64,000 nucleotides of DNA from Metabacillus fastidiosus NBRC 101226 (GCF_001591625.1 NZ_BCVG01000011.1:1-64000), one strand, 5' to 3'. Counted from the stretch's first letter, positions 23,401-32,434 are shown. The notes: generated by a model from the letters alone, not told the origin. A program made the numbers and translations.

Positions 23401-23916
23401 TTAAACTAATGAAACTTTTGCTTGGTTTTGTTGTTTTTGAGTACCTCTTGTAAAAGCGGTAGTCCCAGTTCTTGCGATTTCTTTAATACCATATGGTCTT
23501 AGTAAATCAGTTAAAGCTTCAATTTTATCGAACTCTCCAGTTACTTGAATAACTAGACTTTCTTTGCTTACATCAATGATAGAAGCTCTGAATGGCTCGA
23601 TTAAGCTATATATTTCAAGACGGTTTGCTGGTGTAGCACCAACTTTAATTAGTGCCAGTTCACGGGCTACTATAGACTGATTAGTAATATCCGTCACCTT
23701 TAACACGTCAATTTGCTTATTTAACTGCTTCGTTATTTGCTCAACATCTTTTTCATCCTGAGCATTAACAACGAATGTCATTTTAGAAATACCTTCAATT
23801 TCAGAATGTCCAACTGTGATGCTTTCAATATTATAGTGGCGCTTCATGAATAAACCAGTAATACGATTCAAAACGCCAGTTTGGTTATTTACTGTTAACG
23901 TAATGATGCGTCTCAT
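23401..23916 (-). CDS. ilvH: Acetolactate synthase small (regulatory) subunit
   Basis: 171 residues. Regulatory subunit that binds valine and stimulates the catalytic IlvB. N-terminal ACT domain ([19 protein letters not shown] ... NIESITVG, residues 3-75) and a C-terminal ACT-like domain; AREL-LIKV motif around 88. Its ATG overlaps the ilvB stop by four bases (ATGA), giving coupled translation of the two subunits. Normal length. Confidence 0.96.
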   Translation of the reverse strand: MRRIITLTVNNQTGVLNRITGLFMKRHYNIESITVGHSEIEGISKMTFVVNAQDEKDVEQITKQLNKQIDVLKVTDITNQSIVARELALIKVGATPANRLEIYSLIEPFRASIIDVSKESLVIQVTGEFDKIEALTDLLRPYGIKEIARTGTTAFTRGTQKQQNQAKVSLV

Positions 23917-25634
23917 TTTTTCACACCTACCATCTCTTGCAAACCTTTTCCAGATGCAACCATCGGGAATACATTTTCATCTTGACAAACGACAACTTCA
24001 ATTAAAGCAGGACCTTCAGCGGCTACAGCTTCTCTTAACTTATCTAAATCATTTTCACCTTCAATGCGAACAGCTTTAATGCCGTATGCTTCAGCTAATT
24101 TAATAAAATCAGGCTGTGAAGTGAATTTAGACTCCGAGTAGCGTTCTTCATAGAACATTTCCTGCCATTGTCTTACCATTCCAAGAGCTTTGTTATTTAA
24201 AATAACTGTCTTAACATTTAAGTTGTGTTCTTCAACAACTGAGAGCTCTTGTAAAGTCATTTGGAAACCGGCATCTCCTACAACCGACACAACGTTCGCT
24301 TTACGATCAGCGAATGCTGCACCAATAGCAGCTGGAAGTCCGAATCCCATCGTTCCAAGTCCACCTGATGTTACCCAGCGATTTGGTTTTTGGAAGTTGT
24401 AAAATTGTGCAGCCCACATTTGATGCTGACCAACGTCAGTCGTAACGATCGCATCACCATTTGTCGCCTCATGAATAATTTCCACAATGCGCTGTGGCTT
24501 TAATTGCTCTGAGTCATCATTTACATACCATAAAGGATACTCTTTCTTATTACTCTCAAGCTCTTTATGCCATTCAGCAAAATCACCTTTTTTACCGTCT
24601 TGCTCAATAAGCTGCTGTAATACTTTTTTAGCGTCCCCTACGATCGGAATTTGCGTAGGAATGTTTTTGCCAATTTCAGCCGGGTCGATGTCGATATGAG
24701 CAACGACAGCTTTTTTCGCAAAATGATTTAAATTACCTGTAACACGGTCATCAAATCTTGCACCGATACTGATTAACAGATCACAGTCATATAAAGCCAT
24801 GTTTGCAGTGTACGTACCGTGCATTCCTGCCATACCTAAGAATAAAGGATGATCAGCAGGGAAATTTCCTAATCCAAGCAGTGTATTAACGATCGGAATC
24901 TGCTGTTGTTCTGCGTATTTTAAAAGCTCAGCTGTTGCATCTGAAAACAGGATTCCCGCACCTGCAAGAATAGCTGGTTTCTTCGCACTGCTAACAGCTT
25001 CAACAAGCTTTCTAACTTGTAAATAGTTAGGTTCCTGTGTCGGCTGATATCCTGGTAAATCGATATCAAAGTCATATTCAAAAACAGTCTCTGCAATTGA
25101 TACATCCTTTGGAATATCAACTAATACCGGACCAGGACGACCAGTTGTTGCAATGTGAAAAGCTTCTTTAATAATACGAGTTAAATCTTTTACATCACGT
25201 ACTTGAATATTATGTTTTGTAATCGGCATTGTAACACCAAGAATATCCGCTTCTTGGAATGCATCCGACCCAATAACCGTTGTAGCAACCTGACCTGTAA
25301 AGACGACTAAAGGAAGGGAATCAATCATCGCATCTGCTAATCCAGTAATAATATTTGTTGCCCCTGGACCTGAAGTTGCGATAACAACACCTGGTTTACC
25401 TGAAATTCTCGCATAACCTTCTGCAGCATGGATACCGCCTTGTTCATGACGATTTAAAATGTGGAACATTCCAGAATTATAAAGCTTATCATAAATAGGA
25501 AGTACTGCTCCACCAGGATAACCGAAGATCGCTTCAACATTTTCGCGTCTTAGTGCTTCAATTAAAATCTCTGCACCTGTCATTGTTCCTGTACATTTGG
25601 CTGTTGAGTCATCCAACTGTACTTTTGTACTCAT
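23913..25634 (-). CDS. ilvB: Acetolactate synthase large (catalytic) subunit
   Basis: 573 residues, thiamine diphosphate enzyme of branched-chain amino acid synthesis. [30 protein letters not shown] with the catalytic Glu in [20 protein letters not shown] at the N-terminus; FAD-binding middle domain; C-terminal ThDP/Mg motif [29 protein letters not shown]. Start ATG after AAAGGAGG. First gene of ilvB-ilvH-ilvC-leuABCD; a T-box terminator/antiterminator precedes it. Confidence 0.98.
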   Translation of the reverse strand: MSTKVQLDDSTAKCTGTMTGAEILIEALRRENVEAIFGYPGGAVLPIYDKLYNSGMFHILNRHEQGGIHAAEGYARISGKPGVVIATSGPGATNIITGLADAMIDSLPLVVFTGQVATTVIGSDAFQEADILGVTMPITKHNIQVRDVKDLTRIIKEAFHIATTGRPGPVLVDIPKDVSIAETVFEYDFDIDLPGYQPTQEPNYLQVRKLVEAVSSAKKPAILAGAGILFSDATAELLKYAEQQQIPIVNTLLGLGNFPADHPLFLGMAGMHGTYTANMALYDCDLLISIGARFDDRVTGNLNHFAKKAVVAHIDIDPAEIGKNIPTQIPIVGDAKKVLQQLIEQDGKKGDFAEWHKELESNKKEYPLWYVNDDSEQLKPQRIVEIIHEATNGDAIVTTDVGQHQMWAAQFYNFQKPNRWVTSGGLGTMGFGLPAAIGAAFADRKANVVSVVGDAGFQMTLQELSVVEEHNLNVKTVILNNKALGMVRQWQEMFYEERYSESKFTSQPDFIKLAEAYGIKAVRIEGENDLDKLREAVAAEGPALIEVVVCQDENVFPMVASGKGLQEMVGVKK

Positions 25635-25699
25635 ATTGTGCTTCCTCCTTTAATGTAGGTCACTCTAGACCAGTCAGTTCAATTTTAAAATTTATTGCA

Positions 25700-25985
25700 T
25701 ATAAAAAACCTTCCCACCCCTTACAAGACCCTCTTTCGATAGGTCAAAGGGGCAAAAAGGTTAAAAATCTCTTTTCACGGTACCACCCTTCTTCGTGATC
25801 AATTTGACCACCTCACGAACAGACCACTCTGTTCACTTTAATAACGAGTACCGAAGAATGGGACCCGATTAACCTTACTATTAATTCAGGTTAATACTCA
25901 GAGGGGAGTTCATATATGGGAGCAACATCGGTTTCCAGCGTACACCGACTCTCTGCAGATGCCTATCCAAACATTACTTGTCCTC
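25700..25985 (-). ncRNA. T-box leader of ilv-leu operon (leucine specifier)
   Basis: The minus strand carries the T-box core AGGGTGGTACCGTGAAAAG (25771-25789), a long terminator stem (about 25708-25762) followed by six T residues, and an upstream Stem I. In Stem I the specifier loop has an AGTA element and a GAACTCCCC segment; the triplet CTC (25906-25908) is the likely specifier and codes for leucine, the same as in B. subtilis ilv-leu. Uncharged tRNA-Leu would pair with the TGGT of the T-box and favour read-through into ilvB. Confidence 0.92.
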
Positions 25986-26121
25986 TTCAACGTTTTTTAG
26001 CTTATTAACATTTTTTAACTTATTTTAAAGTCTGTAGACTATATCGCTTAAACTACTAAAAATTCACTTTATTGTGTAAAACAAAGTATTTAATAACTTC
26101 TGATTTATGAAGTTGTTTTTA

Positions 26122-26140
26122 CTGAACAACTGTTGTTCAG
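26122..26140. promoter_or_regulatory. Perfect 19-base palindrome in ilv-leu leader
   Basis: CTGAACAACTGTTGTTCAG: nine-base arms around a single central base, located about 20 bases downstream of the ilvB -10 box, at the start of the transcript. It could be a repressor operator or a 5'-terminal RNA hairpin. It does not match CodY, CcpA or TnrA consensus. Confidence 0.5.
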
Positions 26141-26159
26141 GTTATCTTTGTTTGAGCTT

Positions 26160-26189
26160 ATATTACGCCTCTTTACTACCTTATGTCAA
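26160..26189 (-). promoter_or_regulatory. Sigma-A promoter of ilv-leu operon
   Basis: On the minus strand, perfect -35 TTGACA (26184-26189), 18-base spacer, -10 TAATAT (26160-26165). It lies about 520 bases upstream of ilvB, leaving room for the T-box leader. Confidence 0.75.
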
Positions 26190-26918
26190 CAGTATTTTTA
26201 TGAATTATTAGATAATTTAAACAATGAATTATCATGTATCCGCTTACATTATTGGTACGATTGGAAAATAGGAAATAATATTTTTTTGAAATATTATTAA
26301 ATAAAAAACTGGAATTATAAAAAATGTTTAATTTTACTAAAAAATCTAATGAGAAATATAAGGAAAAATCAGTTTTAACTGCTTTAAAGCAGTAAATTAT
26401 ATTTAACGCTTATTATTATAAACTAACTCTTTTTATTTGATACAAAGTTTCTGTGGAATAATTTAAATGACAAGTAATGAAGAAAAAATAAGAAGCAAAA
26501 GATATTCATATATGATGCTTTTAATTTTATATCCTTGCTGTAAAGTCAGCCCAGCTAATTAATACTTTATTATACATTGGCAAATCTTTAAAGTTTACTA
26601 TTAAAGCAGACTGGGTTTAAAAACTTCCTGTTACAAATACTTAGCTCAAATACCTTTAATCTATCCTGCAGCTTATCAATTAATCAAAATCACCTATCTC
26701 TGCTTCATTTTACCTATCCAGCCAATTAGTGCAATATGTATCTAAAACATAATACACGCTCTCCCTTTCTGCATGACATATCCCAAATATGAAATATGGC
26801 ATTTAATACTTTTCCTCCTTTACTTTTCTATAAATACAGTCTAAAATACCTATTAACTATCTAATTTTTAACATAATTGGTTATTAAAGAACTATATTCT
26901 TAAAGTATTGGAGATTCT
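26190..26918. other. AT-rich accessory gap
   Basis: About 730 bases with very few codable stretches and no recognised gene family. Structures seen: AATAATATTT/AAATATTATT hairpin (26274-26298) and the 16-base palindrome ACTGCTTTAAAGCAGT (26378-26393). A possible 30-codon ORF on the minus strand (26710-26802) is listed separately. No transposase or recombinase remnant was recognised. Confidence 0.4.
26710..26802 (-). CDS. Possible 30-residue peptide
   Basis: ATG at 26802 is preceded by AAAGGAGG (26814-26821), 11 bases away, which is slightly long. The peptide MPYFIFGICHAERESVYYVL plus ten residues matches no family I know. The strong ribosome site is the only positive evidence; it could be chance or the relic of a longer gene. 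Confidence 0.25.
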   Translation of the reverse strand: MPYFIFGICHAERESVYYVLDTYCTNWLDR

Positions 26919-27050
26919 ATGGAGAAACTGGACATGTTAAGAGAATCACTCTCAGAACAAGATTGGCATGAATTAGTTTGGATTACTTTAAGTACTGGGA
27001 TGACATTAGAAGAAATAAATGAATTCTTCGCCAAACCATTTGGGACCTAG
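26919..27050 (+). CDS. SinI-like anti-repressor peptide (orphan)
   Basis: 43 residues starting at ATG 26919, with TTGGAG 7 bases upstream. The core LSEQDWHELVWITLSTGMTL followed by EEINEFF has the SinI family pattern (DxEWxxLxxxAxxxGxTxEEIxxFL), the dimerisation hook with which SinI captures the repressor SinR. Two differences stand out: hydrophobic W/I replaces the usual middle residues, and the C-terminal tail is very short. No sinR lies in this window. The stop codon is inside a terminator hairpin, so this is a complete one-gene unit. By inference it could modulate SinR-type repression of biofilm genes or sporulation. Confidence 0.7.
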   Translation: MEKLDMLRESLSEQDWHELVWITLSTGMTLEEINEFFAKPFGT

Positions 27051-27063
27051 CAGGTCTTTTTTT
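27044..27063 (+). terminator. Terminator of the SinI-like gene
   Basis: GACCT (27044-27048) and AGGTC (27052-27056) with a 3-base loop, followed by seven T residues; it contains the stop codon TAG of the small gene. Confidence 0.75.
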
Positions 27064-27106
27064 ATTATAGAGGAAACAGTTCTCTATTTTTAATCAATGG
27101 TATAAT

Positions 27107-27143
27107 AAAAAAAAACATTCATCAAATTGATGAATGTTTTTTA
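27107..27143. terminator. Bidirectional terminator beside tRNA-Arg
   Basis: CATTCATCAA and TTGATGAATG are perfect arms around one central base (27116-27136), flanked by A-run and T-run on the two sides. On the minus strand it ends the tRNA-Arg transcript a few bases past the gene. Confidence 0.85.
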
Positions 27144-27147
27144 TTAG

Positions 27148-27221
27148 CGTCCCAGGAGAGATTCGAACTCCCGACCGTACGCTTAGAAGGCGTATGCTCT
27201 ATCCGGCTGAGCTACTGGGAC
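27148..27221 (-). tRNA. tRNA-Arg, anticodon TCT
   Basis: 74 bases on the minus strand. Acceptor stem GTCCCAG/CTGGGAC, D arm AGCTCAGCCGGATAGAGCA-type, anticodon stem TACGC/GCGTA with loop CTTCTAA (anticodon TCT, reads AGA), T arm GTTCGAATC, discriminator base G. The CCA end is not encoded. Lone tRNA followed by a strong terminator. Genes of this type are common phage integration sites, but I see no integrase or duplicated 3' end here. Confidence 0.97.
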
Positions 27222-27318
27222 AAACAGTTAATTTAATTATAATCACTTAAGTATCAGCGACAATTATTATTATATTCAGTTGAAGTTTAAATGTCAATAA
27301 AGTTTTTAATTTTTTTTC

Positions 27319-27355
27319 AAAAGATGGAGAGGAGTATCCTCCTCATCCATCTTTT
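27319..27355 (-). terminator. Terminator of the rph-rdgB-ysnB operon
   Basis: AAAAGATGGA (27319-27328) with TCCATCTTTT (27346-27355) and an inner GAGGAG/CTCCTC stem around TATC, one bulged A. It overlaps the ysnB stop codon. Confidence 0.8.
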
Positions 27356-27861
27356 AATATAAATTCAGCCGTTAGTCCTTTTATTATATCTCCATTCACT
27401 TCATAAAAATGAACAGTTGCCGTTGAATTTTCTAATTCGAGTATAACATATGTTTTCTCTTTTCGCATTCTAGGCATACGGATACTGCCGGGATTAATAA
27501 ATAAAATATCATTAGCCATCTCCGCACCTGCGATATGGGAATGCCCGAAACAAACAATATCACAATTACATTCTAGCGCTCTGTACGTTACATTCATTAA
27601 TGTACTTTTCACATTGTGTAAATGTCCATGTGTTATGTAGAAACGGCAGCCATCGATTTCTTTTATTACTTCATTTGGCAATTCTTCATCATCATCGCAA
27701 TTTCCTTTAACAACATCCATACCGGACAGGATTTGATCTGCTGCCTTTAATTCAGAATCACCGCAATGGATCATATAATCAACTTCTTGTTGATGACGTA
27801 GTTTAATTTCTTCTACCTCGTCTATTAATCCGTGGCTGTCACTCATTATTAATATTTTCAT
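27343..27861 (-). CDS. ysnB: YfcE-type metallophosphoesterase YsnB
   Basis: 172 residues from ATG 27861 (a TTG directly upstream is an alternative). Calcineurin-like phosphoesterase fold with metal ligands in MSDSHGL (D, H), HCGDSE (D), KGNCDD (N, D), ITHGHLHNV (H) and CFGHSHIAG (H). The family hydrolyses phosphodiesters; the physiological substrate of YsnB is unknown to me. Third gene of rph-rdgB-ysnB, 13 bases after rdgB, as in B. subtilis. Confidence 0.92.
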   Translation of the reverse strand: MKILIMSDSHGLIDEVEEIKLRHQQEVDYMIHCGDSELKAADQILSGMDVVKGNCDDDEELPNEVIKEIDGCRFYITHGHLHNVKSTLMNVTYRALECNCDIVCFGHSHIAGAEMANDILFINPGSIRMPRMRKEKTYVILELENSTATVHFYEVNGDIIKGLTAEFILKDG

Positions 27862-27874
27862 CAAATACCACGCC

Positions 27875-28462
27875 CTATGAATTCAAAATGCTTTCTAATT
27901 TTTTCGTTGCGTTGGCACGGTGGCTAATTTTATTTTTTTGTTCTGGTGACAGCTGTGCCATTGTCACATCTAAATCTTTTACGACAAAAATCGGATCGTA
28001 CCCGAAGCCGCTAGTTCCTATCATCTCATCGGCAATATAGCCTTCACATGTACCTTCCACCGTAATTGTTTCTCTTGCCGGTCCTGCAATAGCTAATGCA
28101 CATATGAATCTTGCCGCCCGTTCGTCTTTTGGTACATTTGCTAATTCATTAAGAACTTTATTTATATTTGCAAGATCATTTTTTTCCAGTCCCGCATAAC
28201 GTGCCGAAAAAATGCCTGGAGCACCATTTAAATAGTCGATCACTAAGCCTGAATCATCTGCAATTGTTAATTTTCCATATTGCTTAGCAATTGCCTCTGC
28301 TTTTAAAATAGCATTCTCTATAAAAGTTTGACCTGTTTCTTCTACATCTTCTCCATCTGAAAAATCCAATAAACAATGAACATTATATCCAAGCGGCTTT
28401 AATATATGCTGGAATTCCTTAGCCTTCCCACTGTTTTTTGTTGCAATAATAATGTCTGTCAT
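27875..28462 (-). CDS. rdgB: dITP/XTP pyrophosphatase (RdgB/HAM1)
   Basis: 195 residues. Hydrolyses non-canonical purine triphosphates (dITP, XTP) to monophosphates, protecting DNA and RNA. Signatures: [13 protein letters not shown] at the N-terminus, IADDSGL with metal-binding aspartates (about 66-72), SARYAG, and [14 protein letters not shown] overlaps the rph stop by four bases. Called ysnA in B. subtilis. Confidence 0.96.
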   Translation of the reverse strand: MTDIIIATKNSGKAKEFQHILKPLGYNVHCLLDFSDGEDVEETGQTFIENAILKAEAIAKQYGKLTIADDSGLVIDYLNGAPGIFSARYAGLEKNDLANINKVLNELANVPKDERAARFICALAIAGPARETITVEGTCEGYIADEMIGTSGFGYDPIFVVKDLDVTMAQLSPEQKNKISHRANATKKLESILNS

Positions 28463-29226
28463 TTCGAATCTTCCTGCTTATTTATATTCTCTAATACATG
28501 AACAGCTAAATCTCCAAGTACTTCTTTTTGATGCCCGATTAGTGAAGAAATACCTTTTTCCGCTAAATCTAACATTTGATTAAGCTCAGCACGTGAAAAA
28601 GTTGCTTCTTCTCCCGTTCCTTGTACTTCTACTAATTTTCCAGTCGATGTCATAATAACATTCATGTCTACTTGTGCACTTGAATCTTCTATGTAATTTA
28701 AATCGAGAATTTCGCCAAGCTCTGCATCAATTCCAACAGATGTAGCTGCTAGGAAATCTGTTATCGGAAGTTCTTTTATTTTTCCTTTTTCAACAAGCTT
28801 TCCAACAGCAATTACCATTGCAACGAACGCACCAGTAATGGAAGCTGTCCGTGTACCTCCATCAGCTTGGATAACATCACAATCGATCCAAATCGTTCTC
28901 TCACCTAATTTTTGCAGATCGACTACAGCCCGGAGTGCACGACCAATAAGTCTTTGAATCTCCATTGTTCTTCCAGTTATTTTCCCTTTAGCCGATTCAC
29001 GAATTGTTCTTTGCTCTGTAGCTCTTGGAAGCATAGAATATTCTGCCGTAATCCAGCCGCGTCCTTCTCCTCTCATAAATGGAGGAACTCTCTCTTCTAT
29101 ACTCGCATTACAAATAACTTTTGTATTCCCTACAGTTATTAATACAGAACCTTCTGGATGGATTGTAAAATCTGTTACAATGTCAACATTACGCAATTGA
29201 TCCAATTTACGGCCGTCATTTCTCAT
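28459..29226 (-). CDS. rph: Ribonuclease PH
   Basis: 255 residues. Phosphate-dependent 3'-5' exoribonuclease that trims tRNA 3' ends. Signatures: R-rich [12 protein letters not shown] start, [34 protein letters not shown], and the catalytic-region [23 protein letters not shown] with TAGGAGTGG upstream. First gene of the three-gene operon; separated from gerM by a hairpin. Confidence 0.97.
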   Translation of the reverse strand: MRNDGRKLDQLRNVDIVTDFTIHPEGSVLITVGNTKVICNASIEERVPPFMRGEGRGWITAEYSMLPRATEQRTIRESAKGKITGRTMEIQRLIGRALRAVVDLQKLGERTIWIDCDVIQADGGTRTASITGAFVAMVIAVGKLVEKGKIKELPITDFLAATSVGIDAELGEILDLNYIEDSSAQVDMNVIMTSTGKLVEVQGTGEEATFSRAELNQMLDLAEKGISSLIGHQKEVLGDLAVHVLENINKQEDSK

Positions 29227-29261
29227 CTATTCCACTCCTATTTCGTCTTCTAAACATAAAG

Positions 29262-29287
29262 AAGAGGTGTCATTTAGAACACCTCTT
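29262..29287 (-). terminator. Hairpin after gerM
   Basis: AAGAGGTGT (29262-29270) pairs with ACACCTCTT (29279-29287), loop of 8. The minus-strand T-run after it is weak, so termination may be partial before rph. Confidence 0.6.
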
Positions 29288-29321
29288 TTCTTCTCCTATA
29301 TATTATATCAAATAGTCATAA

Positions 29322-30410
29322 TTAAAAACTACCTGTGTTCACATTCTGTGGTCTTGTTACTGGTTTATCAAGTTTTTTACCGTCTTCCTTCACAAGATCA
29401 GCCTTACCATTCACCGTAATATTAACACTCTCAACCCCTTCTTGCTCCGTTAAAGTAAGAACGATCGATTTTAATACATTGGACGAAATCATTTTCTTCT
29501 CCTCGTCATGGCTGCCATAAATTGATTCATTAAAATCAAGTGTTACTTTACCGTCTTCATACTTAGGTGCTCCTAAAAGCTTTACTCCATTTTGAAAGTC
29601 ACTTAATAATCCTGTTGATTCAGGACCTTTTATCAATTCATCAACAGCAGCGACAATCGGATCATTTTGCTCATTGCTTATTCTCTTTGTTACCGGTACA
29701 TGATAAGCCTTCCCACCAGTTTCAGCTAAATAATAAACTGTTAAAGGCTGTGTATTTGTAATATCCACTACATCTGACGTGTCATAATTAATTCCGTCCA
29801 TTCGGCTTATTCCATCCTGAATAGGAGTTCCATCTACAGGCATTTCTTTTTGTTCATGCCCATTCACCCATATTTTGACCTTTTTCACGGAATCAAACTG
29901 AGTTAATGTCCATGTAATAGATTGCAGTATTCTTTCTTCGTCCTCTTTTTTATAATCTTTAAATTCAGGTGAAAAGTCAGCAATTGCAGTACCGTCATCT
30001 TTAATATTTACTCCTAAAACTTGTGTATCTGCAGGTAAAACCGCCCTAAAGCCATTTGGTAGTATATTCGTTACCGGACCGCCAACTACTAAATATTCAA
30101 GTGATTCTTTTGCAATACTTTCTGTTTTTGGCAAATCAACCGCATACGGAACAACGAGACCATTCTCATCAATTAAATAAAGCTCGCTTTTAACCGTCTC
30201 TACCGCTTTCTCATCATTCACTTTTTTATCACTTACTTCTTTCACTTCACCCTCTGCTAATTTATCGATATTTTCATCGGTATATGTGACATTTTGTGGT
30301 GGATCAATTTCCTTTGTCGCTTCCTCTCCTCCAAATAAACCACAACCTGAAAGCAACATCGCTGAGGCGATTACAGTAACTGCAACCATTTTTGTATGTT
30401 TTCTAAACAT
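29322..30410 (-). CDS. gerM: GerM sporulation/germination lipoprotein
   Basis: 362 residues. N-terminal lipoprotein signal with lipobox LLSGC (cysteine about residue 23). Two tandem GerMN domains follow (about residues 80-200 and 225-345), each with a DFSPEFKDY/DFNESIYGS-type motif and a TLTQFDSVKKVKIWVNG / TLTEQEGVESVNITVNG motif. GerM helps hold the SpoIIQ-SpoIIIAH channel in the septum during engulfment. ATG after TTTGGAGGG. A CATACTAG element about 35 bases upstream looks like a SigE -10. Own terminator side and racE terminator upstream suggest a separate unit. Confidence 0.95.
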   Translation of the reverse strand: MFRKHTKMVAVTVIASAMLLSGCGLFGGEEATKEIDPPQNVTYTDENIDKLAEGEVKEVSDKKVNDEKAVETVKSELYLIDENGLVVPYAVDLPKTESIAKESLEYLVVGGPVTNILPNGFRAVLPADTQVLGVNIKDDGTAIADFSPEFKDYKKEDEERILQSITWTLTQFDSVKKVKIWVNGHEQKEMPVDGTPIQDGISRMDGINYDTSDVVDITNTQPLTVYYLAETGGKAYHVPVTKRISNEQNDPIVAAVDELIKGPESTGLLSDFQNGVKLLGAPKYEDGKVTLDFNESIYGSHDEEKKMISSNVLKSIVLTLTEQEGVESVNITVNGKADLVKEDGKKLDKPVTRPQNVNTGSF

Positions 30411-30506
30411 TCATAATCCCTCCAAAGGCAGTTTGTACTAGTATGTATACGGGCTGTTTTTAAAATTTATACCGATAATTTTCGGACAATATATTGACAG
30501 CAAAAT

Positions 30507-30535
30507 AAAAAAGACTGTCTATTTTGCAGACAGTC
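30507..30535 (-). terminator. Terminator of racE
   Basis: GACTGTCT (30513-30520) pairs with AGACAGTC (30528-30535), followed on the minus strand by TTTTTTATT; a few bases after the racE stop. Confidence 0.85.
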
Positions 30536-30543
30536 CTAATCGC

Positions 30544-31374
30544 TTATATATTTTTATTACCATTAACTAATTCATTTAACGTAATCTTTCTTACACTTTC
30601 AATCGGCTTTTCAAACCATTTTGATGCTATTTCTTGGAAAAGCTCTTTAGAACCAGTTGTTAAAAATAAATGCTGTTTCTTTTCATCGGAAAGATTTAAT
30701 CCATTCTTATATGATAAGATCGTACTTACTTCACGAGCTGTTTCATCACCGGAACTAATAATTTTAACAGACTGACCAAGAACTGACTCAATCGTATTTT
30801 TTAACATAGGGTAATGTGTACAACCTAAAATTAAAGTGTCCATTTTACTTTTTCTAAAAGGATTCAAAGATTCTTCCACAATTTTCTCTGCTTCTATTTC
30901 CTCGTATTCTCCACTTTCAACGAGAGGCACAAATTTGGGGCATGCTAAGCTTTCCACCGTTAATCGGTCATTAAGCAGTTTTAAAGCCTCTTCATATGCA
31001 CGGCTTTCAATCGTATTCTCTGTTCCAATTACACCAACATGCTCATTTTTTGTAATCTTAATAGCCGTTCTGGCACCTGGAACGATAACACCGACAACTG
31101 GAATATCAATCGCTTCCTGAATCTCCTGCAAAGCAATTGCTGTCGCTGTGTTACATGCAATTACGAGCATTTTTATATGATGATTCTTAAGCAAATAATC
31201 CGTAAGCTCCCATGTGAACTTACGTACTTCTTCTATCGGTCTCGGTCCATACGGACATCTAGCTGTATCACCTAAATAAATAATTTCCTCTTTTGGTAAC
31301 TGTCTTATAATTTCTTTTGCAACGGTTAAACCGCCGACACCAGAATCAATAACACCAATAGGTCTCTTATTCAA
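30544..31374 (-). CDS. racE: Glutamate racemase
   Basis: 276 residues. Converts L- to D-glutamate for peptidoglycan (and, where made, poly-gamma-glutamate). Catalytic cysteines C74 in VIACNTATA and C185 in LGCTHYP; N-terminal [16 protein letters not shown] with the aspartate of the active site. Start is TTG at 31374 with GAGGCG upstream, giving [12 protein letters not shown]. Ended by its own terminator. A G+C-rich structured element lies about 80 bases upstream. Confidence 0.96.
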   Translation of the reverse strand: MNKRPIGVIDSGVGGLTVAKEIIRQLPKEEIIYLGDTARCPYGPRPIEEVRKFTWELTDYLLKNHHIKMLVIACNTATAIALQEIQEAIDIPVVGVIVPGARTAIKITKNEHVGVIGTENTIESRAYEEALKLLNDRLTVESLACPKFVPLVESGEYEEIEAEKIVEESLNPFRKSKMDTLILGCTHYPMLKNTIESVLGQSVKIISSGDETAREVSTILSYKNGLNLSDEKKQHLFLTTGSKELFQEIASKWFEKPIESVRKITLNELVNGNKNI

Positions 31375-31454
31375 AAAATCGCCTCATTCATCACAATACA
31401 TAGTAACATTCTTTATCCCAGACTTAACGAGCAATAAGACTCTCACTTCTATTT

Positions 31455-31640
31455 TCTAAGAATTCGAGGAAAATAAGTGGAAAATCAACTGCCCGTAAAG
31501 GTCCGGACAAGGGAACACATACTAAATTCGCCTCGTCACGTGAGCAACGTATGTGTGACCCGCATCCTGCTGGCCTCAACTCATCATCAGTGGAAGATGA
31601 AAAAAATCTCCCCCTCACTGATGAAAGTTTCACTTTATAG
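31455..31640. other. G+C-rich element with nested inverted repeats upstream of racE
   Basis: Base composition is close to half G+C, unlike the AT-rich surroundings. It contains ACACATAC (31515-31522) paired with GTATGTGT (31549-31556) around a TCACGTGA palindrome, the 8-base palindrome GTCCGGAC (31501-31508), and TCATCAGTG (31584-31592) paired with CACTGATGA (31616-31624), with AGAT/ATCT inside. A 69-codon minus-strand frame runs through it, but has no ribosome site. It looks like an intergenic repeat or structured RNA; I recall similar sequences between genes in other Bacillaceae but cannot verify. Confidence 0.5.
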
Positions 31641-31708
31641 ATTTCTTTTCATATTCTCTATCTTTTTAATAAAAAATGCAAGCTTCATATTCATATAGTT
31701 TAGGTCAA

Positions 31709-31740
31709 GAAAAACTCTGAATAAAGAAAACCCAGAGCTT
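31709..31740 (-). terminator. Terminator of STM3941-like gene
   Basis: On the minus strand CTCTG and CAGAG pair around a loop of about 13 bases and are followed by TTTTTC, 12 bases after the stop codon. Confidence 0.6.
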
Positions 31741-31751
31741 CCCTCTTTCCA

Positions 31752-32270
31752 TTATTTATTTTTCTCCATTGCTCCTTGCCAACGATTATTAATTACTTCA
31801 ACGAGCTCATCAATGGGACAATCAAGATTTTTAACCGCTATGTTTACCTGAGTATTTAAAAGACCTTTATTCATTCTATTAAAAATCCTTTTCATTCCGC
31901 TCATACGATTAATAATAAGATCATGGTCATAAGTAGCAATTCCAAGAAATAATTGCCCTGACATTTCAAAAAAATCAATATTTTCGATTTCGTTCCACTT
32001 TACTAAGCCTGCACCAATATAACTGGAATTATCAGTAATACCTTCATTGGAAATAACTAAAGCAGGCTCTTTTGCAACAAGAACTTTGACATAATATATA
32101 AGGCAAAAGCCAAATATAAGTACAATCAGTATACCTAAAACCTGTGGAAAAATCATATTTTCTCCCCAAGTAAGTATGATAAGCAGCAAGCCAAGCAATA
32201 GAAACATAATGGATAAGAAACTAAGCATAATGATCTTTCTAGTTTTTAACATGATAACAAAATCATTCAT
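31752..32270 (-). CDS. STM3941-like membrane protein
   Basis: 172 residues. Two N-terminal transmembrane helices (about 13-34 and 41-63), then a soluble domain with LVISNEGITDNSSYIGAGLV, KWNEIENIDFFEMSGQLFLG and a C-terminal IDELVEVINNRW. This arrangement resembles the PH-like STM3941 family of small membrane proteins of unknown function. ATG with GGAGGAAGC. It is an accessory gene between racE and gerE; in B. subtilis other genes occupy this neighbourhood. Own terminator, so probably monocistronic. Confidence 0.75.
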   Translation of the reverse strand: MNDFVIMLKTRKIIMLSFLSIMFLLLGLLLIILTWGENMIFPQVLGILIVLIFGFCLIYYVKVLVAKEPALVISNEGITDNSSYIGAGLVKWNEIENIDFFEMSGQLFLGIATYDHDLIINRMSGMKRIFNRMNKGLLNTQVNIAVKNLDCPIDELVEVINNRWQGAMEKNK

Positions 32271-32404
32271 AGAAAAGCTTCCTCCGATATTTTTTCAACA
32301 TCATCTTATCATACTTCCATACTTTAACAAGGGCAGAAAGTCCTTCCTATTCTCCACTATCTTTAGCTCTATAAAGAGGACTCCATATGTATGAGCACAA
32401 ATAT

Positions 32405-32434
32405 AACTGGCCATCTTTAAAAAGATAGCCAGTA
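32405..32434 (-). terminator. Hairpin after gerE
   Basis: ACTGGC/GCCAGT outer stem (32406-32411, 32428-32433) and ATCTT/AAGAT inner stem with one mismatch; five bases after the gerE stop. T-run is poor. Confidence 0.6.

Noticed and set aside
26467-26562. 31-codon plus-strand frame (MTSNEEKIRSKRYSYMML...)
   Set aside because: No convincing ribosome site and no recognisable family; chance frame in AT-rich DNA.
27148-27221. tRNA-Arg as a possible mobile-element attachment site
   Set aside because: No integrase, no duplicated tRNA 3' end and no foreign gene block in the neighbouring gap.
31424-31633. 69-codon minus-strand frame in the racE upstream element
   Set aside because: No ribosome site, starts at GTG within a hairpin arm, and reads through several inverted repeats; better explained as a structured or repeated element than a gene.
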